This document shows, in pieces, positions 8,901 through 16,622 of a stretch of DNA of 64,000 nt. This DNA comes from Paenilisteria rustica. GTDB lineage: Bacteria; Bacillota; Bacilli; Lactobacillales; Listeriaceae. The stretch is taken from assembly GCF_013820765.1 (NCBI RefSeq), contig NZ_JABJVM010000002.1, positions 1-64,000 of the forward strand. Reading direction: 5' to 3'. Position 1 is the first letter of the stretch. Each line of letters starts with the position of its first letter. The notes beneath the pieces were generated by a model that was not told the origin of the DNA, searched no databases, and worked only from the letters and a program-made list of their open reading frames with translations. Both the position numbers and the translations under genes were made by a program.

Positions 8901-9923
8901 GTGAATGCAAAAAGATGGATTGCGATCGGGATTGTCGCCGCTTTATTAGTAGTGAGCGGGATTACGAAGATCACAAGTACGCTATTGGCAACTGATGACG
9001 AGTATGAAATGTCTTGGGTGGACTCGTTGATGGCGGAGGATACAGGCTTGACGGAGATGGTGTTAGAAGAAGGGAATCTAGATAAGCGGATTGCCGTGCT
9101 TCATATCGATGGTGCGATTCAGGATACTGGTTCTAGTGACTCACTTCTGGGTGGTAGCGAAGGTTACAGCCATTCTGCTTTTATGGATTTTCTTGAGGAT
9201 ATCCGCGAAGATGACTCGATAGCTGGTGTTCTCCTAAACGTGAATTCACCTGGTGGTGGCGTTGTGGAGTCCGCACAAATTCGCGATAAAATTTTACAAA
9301 TTAAGAAAGAGAAAACGTTACCAGTCTATGTTTCATTCGGAAGTATGGCGGCATCTGGCGGTTATTACGTTTCCGCGCCAGCCGATAAAATCTACGCGAG
9401 TCCTGAAACGCTGACGGGTTCGATTGGTGTTATTATGCAAGGATATGATTTTAGCGAGTTGATGAAGAAAGTCGGAATTTCTGATAATACGATTAAGAGT
9501 GGGGAATTCAAGGATATTATGAGTTCGTCGCGCCCAATGACGGCGGAAGAAAAAGCGATTATGCAGTCGATGATTGATGATTCTTACGCTCAATTCGTGA
9601 AAGTTGTCGCGGAAGGTCGTCACATGACAGAAGCTGAGGTTCGCAAAATTGCAGATGGCCGGATTTACGATGGCCGACAAGCGAAGGCGAATGGTTTAAT
9701 TGATGCGTTCGGATATCAAGAAGATGCCCTCAACGCTTTGGAAAAAGAGCAAGATTTGAAAGGTGCACAAGTGTTTGAATACGATACAAGCGGTGGTAGC
9801 TTAGCGTCGATATTCTCTACATCTGTCAGCCAAATCGTTGGTCAAAAAAGTGAGGCACATCAGGCATTACAGTTGATGAACATGATGGAAGCTCCGCGTC
9901 TGATGTATTTGTATGGAAAATAA
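8901..9923 (+). CDS. sppA: signal peptide peptidase SppA (S49 family)
   Basis: A membrane-anchored serine protease that degrades cleaved signal peptides. The 340-residue protein has one N-terminal membrane segment (about residues 5-25) and one S49 catalytic domain, the short Bacillus-type form. Likely catalytic residues are Ser152 in GSMAASGGYY and Lys204 in GEFKDIMSS. Their 52-residue spacing equals the Ser147-Lys199 spacing known for B. subtilis SppA. The start is a GTG behind AAGGGGGAA. An RDD membrane protein follows 13 bases after its stop, so they are probably co-transcribed. Confidence 0.93.
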   Translation: MNAKRWIAIGIVAALLVVSGITKITSTLLATDDEYEMSWVDSLMAEDTGLTEMVLEEGNLDKRIAVLHIDGAIQDTGSSDSLLGGSEGYSHSAFMDFLEDIREDDSIAGVLLNVNSPGGGVVESAQIRDKILQIKKEKTLPVYVSFGSMAASGGYYVSAPADKIYASPETLTGSIGVIMQGYDFSELMKKVGISDNTIKSGEFKDIMSSSRPMTAEEKAIMQSMIDDSYAQFVKVVAEGRHMTEAEVRKIADGRIYDGRQAKANGLIDAFGYQEDALNALEKEQDLKGAQVFEYDTSGGSLASIFSTSVSQIVGQKSEAHQALQLMNMMEAPRLMYLYGK

Positions 9924-9936
9924 AGGAGGAGTTCAA

Positions 9937-10455
9937 ATGGAACAGGAAACGTTGCAACACACGGAGCGTCCAGTGTTTAAATATGAGCCTCCAAAAGATG
10001 AAAAAAGCGGTTTTCCAACACAATATTACGCTGGATTCTGGATTCGTTTTATGGCATATATGATTGATTTACTTGTGACGACGGCGATATCAGGGATTTT
10101 GATTAGCCCAGTTTTCCGGTTAGCTGATTGGAACATGGATGGTTCCTTTTTCGCGATTTACGGAGCGCTTTTGACACTTGTTTTTCTGGCCTATTTTATC
10201 GTGATGACGAAAATTTGGGGCCAAACGCTTGGAAAAATGATTTTTGGAATTCGCGTCGTATCGCTGAAAAAAGAGAAGTTAACATGGGGAACGGTGCTTT
10301 TTCGCGAAGGCGCTTTACGCTTTGTCACGTCGGTTGTTTGGATTTTGTACCTTGTCTGTGCATTCACACCGAAAAAGCAAGGAATTGCGGATTTGCTGGA
10401 GAGCACAGCGGTTGTACATGAAGGGTATTTGGCGTTAGATAAAGATTGGAAATAA
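9937..10455 (+). CDS. RDD-family membrane protein
   Basis: A 172-residue protein with a cytoplasmic N-terminus, then YAGFWIRFMAYMIDLLVT (the family's Arg-Asp-rich first membrane helix) and two to three further hydrophobic segments. The central GQTLGKMIFGIRVV motif is typical of RDD proteins. The substrate is unknown; some RDD proteins have been linked to ion exchange. The start at 9937 has AAAGGAGG, whereas the in-frame ATG at 9913 lies inside sppA. The sppA-RDD pair is conserved in Listeria. A terminator follows at once. Confidence 0.88.
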   Translation: MEQETLQHTERPVFKYEPPKDEKSGFPTQYYAGFWIRFMAYMIDLLVTTAISGILISPVFRLADWNMDGSFFAIYGALLTLVFLAYFIVMTKIWGQTLGKMIFGIRVVSLKKEKLTWGTVLFREGALRFVTSVVWILYLVCAFTPKKQGIADLLESTAVVHEGYLALDKDWK

Positions 10456-10463
10456 TAGGTGAT

Positions 10464-10498
10464 GAGGACTTGCGAGCTTGGCTTGTGAGTTCTTTTTT
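10464..10498 (+). terminator. terminator after the RDD gene
   Basis: GAGGACTTGCGAGC (10464-10477) pairs along all 14 bases (with G-U pairs) with GCTTGTGAGTTCTT (10481-10494), loop TTG, then T. It lies just upstream of the next gene's ribosome site, which supports the ATG at 10515 as that gene's start. Confidence 0.8.
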
Positions 10499-10514
10499 GA
10501 AAGGAGTAGACTTG

Positions 10515-11372
10515 ATGGAAATGAGTGTAGCGATAGACGAACTGGTAGAAAAAGGTGTCTTTATTTCGGAAATAACAACATGGCATTTTTTAAGTGGTGG
10601 CACATCTAGTCAGGTAGCGAAGGTTTGCTGCGAGGGCGACTGGGAGTATGTCGTGAAGATCAATGATAGTCGTGTTATACGCGCGGAAGCAAGGTTTTTA
10701 TGTATTTATGGGGGCCTTTCCATTTTGCCAAGCCCTGTTTACGAAGCAGATGAATATGTCGTATATCCATTTTTAGAAGGCGAGACCTCGGGAATACGGC
10801 CAGAAAAGAGACAAATGCTGCAGGAATTAGTTGTAGGACTTATCAATCATTACCGTATGGCAACGCGTGGGAGTGGCTGGTACTCTGATGTTCATTGGCT
10901 CCGTTTTTTACAAAAAGAAACAATGGGAGCGAGATCAATTATTGGTAACCAATTATCCGAGGAAGATGCGCTACTGATCGTACGAATTGTTCAAAAGCAA
11001 CCAATAGAGCCAGCGATGTTATTACATGGAGATTGCGGCGTTCATAATTTTCTATTTCAGGATCAACATTTAAGCGCCATCATAGATCCTATTCCAGTGG
11101 ATGGTCCGCCAACATACGATCTCATTTTTGCCTTTTTCTCATCACCAGAAGATTTGACAGAGGAGACGCTTACCTATGCGCTACAATTTTTAAAAACACC
11201 TATACCAGAAGATTTTTACGGCTCAGTTTTGATTGGGGTGTATATCCGAATCGCGCGCTGTTTATTGCATCATCCGGCTGATTTGGAAAAGTATTTAGAA
11301 GCTTGGGAATACTGGAAATTGTGTTATTATAGGCAAAAAAATAGTACATTGCGGGACTCTTCGGTAGAATAG
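10515..11372 (+). CDS. aminoglycoside-phosphotransferase-like (APH family) kinase
   Basis: A 285-residue small-molecule kinase of the APH/choline kinase fold. The catalytic loop LLHGDCGVHNFLF contains the HGD and Asn expected of the family, and IIDPIPVDG supplies the metal-binding Asp. The N-terminal lobe has a nucleotide-binding segment (YVVKIN). The substrate cannot be told from the sequence and there is no sign that it is a true drug-resistance enzyme. The start has AAAGGAG (10500-10506) 8 bases upstream. It lies between terminators of its own, so it may have a separate promoter. It is not part of the L. monocytogenes order that I recall. Confidence 0.75.
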   Translation: MEMSVAIDELVEKGVFISEITTWHFLSGGTSSQVAKVCCEGDWEYVVKINDSRVIRAEARFLCIYGGLSILPSPVYEADEYVVYPFLEGETSGIRPEKRQMLQELVVGLINHYRMATRGSGWYSDVHWLRFLQKETMGARSIIGNQLSEEDALLIVRIVQKQPIEPAMLLHGDCGVHNFLFQDQHLSAIIDPIPVDGPPTYDLIFAFFSSPEDLTEETLTYALQFLKTPIPEDFYGSVLIGVYIRIARCLLHHPADLEKYLEAWEYWKLCYYRQKNSTLRDSSVE

Positions 11373-11404
11373 AAGGCGTAGAAGAAATCTAAGGAGGAAT
11401 TCAA

Positions 11405-11905
11405 ATGGCAGAAGTTACATTTAAGGGAAATCCGATGACATTGATTGGAAAAGAAGTAAAAGTTGGCGACACGGCGCCTGATTTCACAGTGTTGAATCAA
11501 GGTCTGGAGCCAGTCACATTAGGTGATTATGATGGTAAAGTGAAAATAATCAGTGTGATCCCGTCGATTGATACAGGTGTGTGCTCTCAGCAGACACGCA
11601 AGTTCAATGAGGACGCTTCTGGTTTAGAAAATACGGCTATACTTACCATTTCAGTGGATTTACCTTTCGCACAAAAGAAATGGTGTGCTGCTGAAGGACT
11701 TCCGAATGTCATTACCCTTTCTGATCATCGCGATCTTTCGTTTGGTGAAGCATATGGCGTTGTGATGAAGGAATTACGTTTGCTAGCTCGCTCTGTGTTC
11801 GTGGTGGATAGCAATAACAAAGTCGTTCATGCAGAATATGTTGGTGAAGGAACGAATCACCCAGATTACGAAACGGCGATTGCGAAGGCAAAAGAAGCTA
11901 AATAA
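11405..11905 (+). CDS. tpx: thiol peroxidase
   Basis: Atypical 2-Cys peroxiredoxin that reduces hydrogen peroxide and organic peroxides with thioredoxin. The 166-residue length is normal. The peroxidatic Cys60 lies in [13 protein letters not shown] and the resolving Cys94 in [11 protein letters not shown], the Tpx pattern. The ribosome site AAGGAGGAA is near perfect. It ends 54 bases before the convergent GH65 gene, with a shared hairpin terminator between them. Confidence 0.95.
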   Translation: MAEVTFKGNPMTLIGKEVKVGDTAPDFTVLNQGLEPVTLGDYDGKVKIISVIPSIDTGVCSQQTRKFNEDASGLENTAILTISVDLPFAQKKWCAAEGLPNVITLSDHRDLSFGEAYGVVMKELRLLARSVFVVDSNNKVVHAEYVGEGTNHPDYETAIAKAKEAK

Positions 11906-11912
11906 TAGATAA

Positions 11913-11961
11913 GAGCTTGTTCAAATGTCGAAATTGGCATCTTGAACAAGCTCTATTTTTT
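11913..11961 (+). terminator. terminator of tpx
   Basis: GAGCTTGTTCAA (11913-11924) pairs perfectly with TTGAACAAGCTC (11942-11953) and is followed by a T run. The last bases overlap the stop of the GH65 gene on the other strand. Confidence 0.85.
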
Positions 11962-14269
11962 AATTTGTGGTAAATGTTGTGTTGGCTAAAATACTTATTT
12001 CAGTGCCGTTAAGCGCTAAAGCCACCGCGTTATCGGAGGTATTTGTGATAGTGGTGGATTCTTGCGTGACTTTAATTTCTAAACGCGAGCCTTTCCAGTA
12101 AATCGGGAATTGCAACGCTGTCCATTTTTCTGGTAGGTGGGGGTGGAGATATAGTTTTCCGTCAAGCATGCGAACACCGCCGAAACCGTTTACTACGACT
12201 TGCCAAATACCACCGATGGATGCGGCGTGAATACCGGCATCGCTTGATTTCATATTTGGACCAAGATCGATACGGCTTGCTTTTTCAAACATGGAGTAGG
12301 CGAGGTCTTTATCACCTAAATCAGATGCTAAAATACTATGGGTAGCTCGACTTAACGATGAATCGTGCAGTGTTTTAGGCTCATAGTAATCCCAATTAGC
12401 TTGCTTCACTTCGGGTGAAAACTCATTTTCAAGAAGATATAGGAGAATCATAACGTCGGCTTGCTTTGTAATCTGCATATCGTTTACTTGATCCAGATTG
12501 TAGTCTAGAAATAAAGCGCCAACTTGGGAGGCTTCTTTATAAGGCGCAAGGTCAATAATTTTTTTCGATAGGTAGGTGTCGTCTTGTGGAATGACTAGCT
12601 CTGTGTTCGGTTGCGGTAGATAAAGTTTTGCCGCTTTTTCCTGCCATTTTTGATAGTTGTTTGGAAGATCCCATTTAGCAGAAAGTGAGGCTAGTAATTC
12701 GGGATTTTTTTCTTGTAACAAATCATGGTAATGAATAGCTTTTTCTAGATTCCAATGGGCCATGTAATTCGTGAAGGCGTTATTATCCACATGTTCTTTA
12801 TACTCGTCAGGGCCGACTACACCAGTTATTTCATATCGATTTCCCTTTTCTTCAAGCCGCGATTGCCAGAAAACGGCGGTGGCGAATAGTAGCTCGTAGC
12901 CGTGTTTTTCCATGAAGTCTTGGTCGCCTGTAAACTGGTAATATTGCCAAACAGCGAATGCGATGTCGGCTGTGATGTGTTGTTCGATGAAGCCAGACCA
13001 GATTTTTGTAGGTTCGCCTGTAATGATGTCCGCTGCCCCCCAAACTGGCGTCACTTCCCCGTCTTCAAGCCAAGCGGATTCCCATGGGAACATAGCGCCT
13101 TCGTAATTGTTATCAATTGCTTTGCGGACTGCCCCAGGAATAGATAGGGAGCGATATTCTAGAAGCTGGCGAGCAATTTTAGGGTTGGATGTTGTGAAAA
13201 AGGGCAATACAAAAATTTCGGTATCCCAAAAAGCGTGACCTTTATATCCTTCGCCAGAAAGCCCTTTGGCGCTGATGTTCATGCGATTATCATGCACTGG
13301 CGTCATACCGGTAAGATGATAAATCGCGAATCTAATAGCCAACTGATCAAAATCAACACCCTCGATTTGAATCGGATATTGCTCCCAAACTTGGCTTTCC
13401 CAAGCGTTGCGGTGTGCTTGGAATAAAGTATCGTAATCGGAGGTGGATGTGAAATTCGCAAGCGCCGTATCGACATCGATCCAATCTTTATCGCGACTTG
13501 TGTACACGCCAGATACTTTCTCGATCGTAACGGTTTCGTTCTTCTTGATTATCCCTGGTTCAAATGCTGTGAAAATTTTGCGACGGTCCATGAAAATCGT
13601 GTTTTTCGGTGTAAAGTTTATATTTTCTTTTTTGAAGGCATGCTGAGAAAAATGAACAAAATCGATGTTGGATTCTGTCGTATGCGCCTCTAGTTTCATG
13701 ATTTTTTGGTCGTACAATCGCAAAACGCCTTCTTTAAAATGTTGCGTCCCAGTATTAGTCATTTGGCCGTTGATGCCTGAACGAAGCGTCAAGGTGAGAT
13801 CGCTAGAAAGAGGTGTAATCGCAACTTTTTGGGCGATGATGTGTTTATTATCTAGGGATACAAAGCGGGTGAAAATAAGCTTGTATTCTGATCCGGATGG
13901 GGAGCGCCAATGGATATGACGTGATAGTTCCGCATCTTTAAGGTTTAGTGTACGATCAAAATCTAGAATGTCGCCATCTGTTAATTGGAACGTGTCTCCG
14001 TTTAGGGTGAAGATCATTTCAGTCATATCCGCAGCGTTTGGTAGTTCGGTGACTTCTTTATCGCCAAGAAATTTATTGAAGGTTCCAGCAACGAAATTAC
14101 CGCGTGCTTCGTTGGCATAACGTTCTTCGGTTGTAGAGCGTAAGCCCATGTAGCCGTTTCCTAAACTAAAAACAGCCTCGACTTTGCCGAGCGCCTCTGG
14201 TTGAAATTGTGTTTCTGTTATCAACCAATTCTTTGATTTTTCTGTGCCTTTATCGTATTTTAATGACAT
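11960..14269 (-). CDS. glycoside hydrolase family 65 phosphorylase (probable maltose phosphorylase)
   Basis: Splits an alpha-linked glucose disaccharide with phosphate, giving glucose and beta-glucose 1-phosphate. The 769-residue protein has the GH65 layout: N-terminal beta-sandwich, linker, (alpha/alpha)6 barrel with GHAFWDTEIF near 344-353, and the general-acid Glu489 in GVVGPDEYKEHVDNNAFTN. Position 489 is close to the catalytic Glu487 of Lactobacillus brevis maltose phosphorylase. The C-terminal small beta domain is complete. Specificity for maltose rather than kojibiose or trehalose is inferred from the maltose-type transporter and DUF1189 gene beside it, as in the L. monocytogenes lmo2121-2125 cluster. 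Its promoter carries a LacI-type operator. Confidence 0.9.
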   Translation of the reverse strand: MSLKYDKGTEKSKNWLITETQFQPEALGKVEAVFSLGNGYMGLRSTTEERYANEARGNFVAGTFNKFLGDKEVTELPNAADMTEMIFTLNGDTFQLTDGDILDFDRTLNLKDAELSRHIHWRSPSGSEYKLIFTRFVSLDNKHIIAQKVAITPLSSDLTLTLRSGINGQMTNTGTQHFKEGVLRLYDQKIMKLEAHTTESNIDFVHFSQHAFKKENINFTPKNTIFMDRRKIFTAFEPGIIKKNETVTIEKVSGVYTSRDKDWIDVDTALANFTSTSDYDTLFQAHRNAWESQVWEQYPIQIEGVDFDQLAIRFAIYHLTGMTPVHDNRMNISAKGLSGEGYKGHAFWDTEIFVLPFFTTSNPKIARQLLEYRSLSIPGAVRKAIDNNYEGAMFPWESAWLEDGEVTPVWGAADIITGEPTKIWSGFIEQHITADIAFAVWQYYQFTGDQDFMEKHGYELLFATAVFWQSRLEEKGNRYEITGVVGPDEYKEHVDNNAFTNYMAHWNLEKAIHYHDLLQEKNPELLASLSAKWDLPNNYQKWQEKAAKLYLPQPNTELVIPQDDTYLSKKIIDLAPYKEASQVGALFLDYNLDQVNDMQITKQADVMILLYLLENEFSPEVKQANWDYYEPKTLHDSSLSRATHSILASDLGDKDLAYSMFEKASRIDLGPNMKSSDAGIHAASIGGIWQVVVNGFGGVRMLDGKLYLHPHLPEKWTALQFPIYWKGSRLEIKVTQESTTITNTSDNAVALALNGTEISILANTTFTTN

Positions 14270-14330
14270 ATTCGTATCCTTTCGTATTGCAAAATAGTAA
14301 ATGAATGGGTAACGCTTTCTTTAGTTCCAT

Positions 14331-14359
14331 ATTTTATACGAAACGTTTTGGTAAGTCAA
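14331..14359 (-). promoter_or_regulatory. promoter and LacI-type operator of the GH65 gene
   Basis: On the minus strand TTGACT (14354-14359) and TAAAAT (14331-14336) flank a 17-bp spacer. The spacer holds CCAAAACGTTTCG (14339-14351), the same near-palindrome seen in the malE promoter spacer. A repressor bound there would cover the promoter. Confidence 0.8.
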
Positions 14360-14419
14360 ATATAATTTTTATATTGATTTAATTTATATAATGGTTTAAT
14401 ATGATTTTTAAAGATAAAT

Positions 14420-14430
14420 AACGTTTTGGA
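14420..14430 (+). promoter_or_regulatory. LacI-type operator half/near copy before the DUF1189 gene
   Basis: AACGTTTTGGA is identical over 11 bases to the right part of the malE operator (16550-16560) and sits just upstream of the DUF1189 start at 14444. Confidence 0.5.
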
Positions 14431-14443
14431 TGTGAGTAGAAAA

Positions 14444-15208
14444 ATGGGGATAATTGAGCAGTTTCAGCAGAGTTTATTTTTTCAGTGGAAAGCGATTGGA
14501 AAATGGAAGGCACAGAGTATTTGGAAATCATTTTTTTATTTGTTATGTTTGGTGTTGCTTTCATCTCTGATTTTGAGTTTTTCTAGCTTTTCGAAGACGT
14601 CGAAATTGGATTATGAGGGTTTATTAACGGAAATGCAACCGTTTAATTTGTCCGAGCAGGGGCTTGATTATGAAGGGGAGCCATTGATTGTGCCCATTCC
14701 GGTTTTTGATGTGACAATTACGATTGGAGATGTAACGCAGCGGGCGTCGACGGATTACGTGATCGCGTTGCAGCAAGATGGGTTTAAATTCGGAAAAAAT
14801 GGCTTGATGTCGACGAATAGTACGGCGTATCGCGATTTGCCGATTTGGGGAAGTGAACAGGAATATACAAATGTGGATGTATTGAAGTTGTTGCAGGACA
14901 ATGAATCACAGTTGAAACAGTTAGCATTTTTTTATCAATATGTGAAGGCGTTTTTACAGGTGCTGATTAGCGTGGTATTCATTTCGATTATTGCATGGGT
15001 ATCGTTGCCATTTGGACGCAGTGCATCGGTTAGCTACAGGCGACTTTGGATGTTCGGCGCTTACGGCATGACGCTACCGCTAGCGATAAAGACAGTTTTA
15101 AAGTTAACGGGATTTTTTATTCCATATTTTGGCATGATATACTGGTTTTCAATTATTATTTTCGTATTTTTAACGGTGAATGCAATAAAGAGGAGCGCTC
15201 GCATTTAG
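14444..15208 (+). CDS. DUF1189 membrane protein (MalA-like, maltodextrin locus)
   Basis: A 254-residue membrane protein with one hydrophobic segment near the N-terminus, an extracytoplasmic region of about 110 residues and three further segments towards the C-terminus. The family (DUF1189) includes the 'maltodextrin utilisation protein MalA' of Listeria, encoded next to maltose phosphorylase and the ABC transporter. Its molecular role is unknown. The ATG at 14444 is chosen because homologues begin close to GIIEQFQQSLF. Upstream in-frame TTG (14426) and GTG (14432) codons are possible, and no start has a strong ribosome site. It is transcribed divergently from GH65. Confidence 0.72.
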   Translation: MGIIEQFQQSLFFQWKAIGKWKAQSIWKSFFYLLCLVLLSSLILSFSSFSKTSKLDYEGLLTEMQPFNLSEQGLDYEGEPLIVPIPVFDVTITIGDVTQRASTDYVIALQQDGFKFGKNGLMSTNSTAYRDLPIWGSEQEYTNVDVLKLLQDNESQLKQLAFFYQYVKAFLQVLISVVFISIIAWVSLPFGRSASVSYRRLWMFGAYGMTLPLAIKTVLKLTGFFIPYFGMIYWFSIIIFVFLTVNAIKRSARI

Positions 15209-15217
15209 GCGCTCCTC
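15190..15217. repeat. 28-nt hairpin, left member of an inverted pair
   Basis: GAGGAGCGC / GCGCTCCTC with a short loop, overlapping the end of the DUF1189 gene. The complete 28 bases reappear in inverted orientation at 15394-15421 with two differences, which keep the base pair (T-A replaced by C-G). No T tract follows, so it is not an ordinary terminator. Confidence 0.8.
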
Positions 15218-15341
15218 TCAGCGTGTCGACAAACGCCTATTTTCGTCGTTAAAAGCTCCGTTCAAGTGCTCACGTACTCCAGTACGCTCCGCGCTGGTAC
15301 TCGCTTTTGCCTAGTAACTAGGCATTTTTCGACACGCTGAG
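15217..15341. repeat. 125-nt palindromic element, copy A
   Basis: Ends CTCAGCGTGTCGA and TCGACACGCTGAG are perfect inverted repeats. Inside are AAAAGC / GCTTTT, a GCCTA / TAGGC hairpin and a central CGTAC / GTACG hairpin. A homologous element of exactly the same length lies at 23838-23962 in the same orientation, with compensatory changes. No reading frame of interest lies in it. It is placed between the convergent DUF1189 and lacI genes. Confidence 0.85.
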
Positions 15342-15393
15342 GTTTGGAGAAACAGCCAGGTTTTGCGTGAAATATAGTTTTTCTACAGTCTGA

Positions 15394-15421
15394 GAGGAGC
15401 GCCCAAATGCGGGCGCTCCTC
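15394..15421. repeat. 28-nt hairpin, right member of an inverted pair
   Basis: A 12-bp perfect stem AGAGGAGCGCCC / GGGCGCTCCTCT around AAATGC's centre. It is the inverted counterpart of 15190-15217 and lies immediately after the lacI stop on the minus strand. It may help end lacI transcription, but no strong T tract is present. Confidence 0.75.
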
Positions 15422-15426
15422 TTCAT

Positions 15427-16440
15427 TTATATTCTAGGACCGCTTGATTCGCGGACAATTAATTCGTTGTGCAAAATTTGGTGATGCTCTGTAGACGTTT
15501 GGTTAATGATTTCTAAAACGAGTGTCGCCGCAGCTTTTCCGAGTTCGAATGGGTTTTGTGCAACCGTGCTAAGGGGTGGACTTACGTAGCGAGTGAGCAA
15601 AATGTTATCAAATCCGATGATGGAAAGCTCTCTGGGAACTGGGATTTGGAGTTCGCGAGCGGCTTTTAGAACGCCCAATGCCATGATGTCGCTAGCGCAG
15701 AATATCGCGGAAACATTTTGTGTGGTCAGCAAAAAATTAAGCGCAGTCTGATACGCTTTTTCTTCTTCAAAATCGCCGTAACAAAGCAGTTTTTCATCAT
15801 AGTCGATACCGATTTCAGATAGGGCATCTTGGTATGCTTTGAAGCGAATGCCACTCACGTATGCCTGTTTGTGCCCATTCATGAAGGCGATTTTTCGGTG
15901 TCCAAGGCGTGACAAATATTTGATAGCCGTTTTCACACTATCCTCTTGGTCGGAAGTGACATAACCAGTCGAATCGTTTTCAATCGGAATATCTATCAGC
16001 ACAGTCGGCAGTTGGCTTGCAACGGCTTCTGTTAGGTATGGATCGTCCTTTTTTAAGCCCTGAATCACAACGCCATCAAGGTTTCGTTCGCTTACGACTT
16101 GGCCGAATGTTTTGTTACGTTGCTTGGATGTTGTCGTGCTAATTAAAATCATTTCGTAGTCTATCGTTGCCACGTACTCACTTACACCACATAAAACATC
16201 GAATACAAAATTATCTTTCACGCTTTCTCTTTTTAGATCGCTTACTAGTAGGCCGATTGTTTTTGATTTCTTTGTAACGAGGCTCTGGGCAAGCATATTT
16301 GGGCTGTATTGTAACTTCTGTGCGGAGGCTCTAATAATAGCGCGAGTTTCTTCGTTCACATCGCTATAGCCATTGAGCGCGCGGGAGACAGTCGTTACCG
16401 AAAAACCAGTGTCTTTCGCAATATCTTTGATTGTTGCCAA
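15427..16440 (-). CDS. LacI-family transcriptional regulator of the maltose block
   Basis: A 337-residue regulator. The N-terminal helix-turn-helix TIKDIAKDTGFSVTTVSRAL and hinge (about residues 3-60) are followed by a periplasmic-binding-protein-like sugar domain. The start is a TTG at 16440 with GGAGG 9 bases upstream. The start codon lies inside a copy of the operator core (ATAACGTTTTGG on the minus strand), which suggests self-regulation. By context it should sense maltose or a maltodextrin and control the GH65 gene, the DUF1189 gene and malEFG. The ligand is inferred. Confidence 0.9.
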   Translation of the reverse strand: MATIKDIAKDTGFSVTTVSRALNGYSDVNEETRAIIRASAQKLQYSPNMLAQSLVTKKSKTIGLLVSDLKRESVKDNFVFDVLCGVSEYVATIDYEMILISTTTSKQRNKTFGQVVSERNLDGVVIQGLKKDDPYLTEAVASQLPTVLIDIPIENDSTGYVTSDQEDSVKTAIKYLSRLGHRKIAFMNGHKQAYVSGIRFKAYQDALSEIGIDYDEKLLCYGDFEEEKAYQTALNFLLTTQNVSAIFCASDIMALGVLKAARELQIPVPRELSIIGFDNILLTRYVSPPLSTVAQNPFELGKAAATLVLEIINQTSTEHHQILHNELIVRESSGPRI

Positions 16441-16448
16441 AACGTTAT
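16437..16448 (-). promoter_or_regulatory. operator-like site over the lacI start codon
   Basis: On the minus strand ATAACGTTTTGG matches the site before the DUF1189 gene (14418-14429) over 12 bases and includes the TTG start. Occupancy would give autoregulation. Confidence 0.5.
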
Positions 16449-16538
16449 ACCTCCAATTCTAACTTCCTATTACCCCTATTTTAGTGGAATTCAGCTAAAC
16501 TTACAACTCTAAACATCTATTTTTTAGAAAATATGCAC

Positions 16539-16567
16539 TTGACATCCGAAACGTTTTGGAATAGAAT
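16539..16567 (+). promoter_or_regulatory. malE promoter with LacI operator in its spacer
   Basis: TTGACA (16539-16544) and TAGAAT (16562-16567) with a 17-bp spacer. The spacer contains CCGAAACGTTTTGG (16546-16559), a palindrome with one mismatch pair. Its 13-bp core equals the operator at 14339-14351. Just downstream, AGAAAGCGTATTCA on the minus strand (16577-16590) differs from the CcpA cre consensus at one position, so catabolite control is also plausible. Confidence 0.85.
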
Positions 16568-16622
16568 AACGTTAAATGAATACGCTTTCTTTAAAGTTAG
16601 ATAAAAAGAGGAGAGAATGGTT

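Noticed and set aside
10515..11372. Aminoglycoside resistance gene
   Set aside because: It has the APH fold but no resemblance that I can recognise to a known resistance enzyme; housekeeping APH-like kinases are common.
15190..15217. Rho-independent terminator of the DUF1189 gene
   Set aside because: Stable hairpin but no T tract after it; treated instead as one half of an inverted repeat pair.
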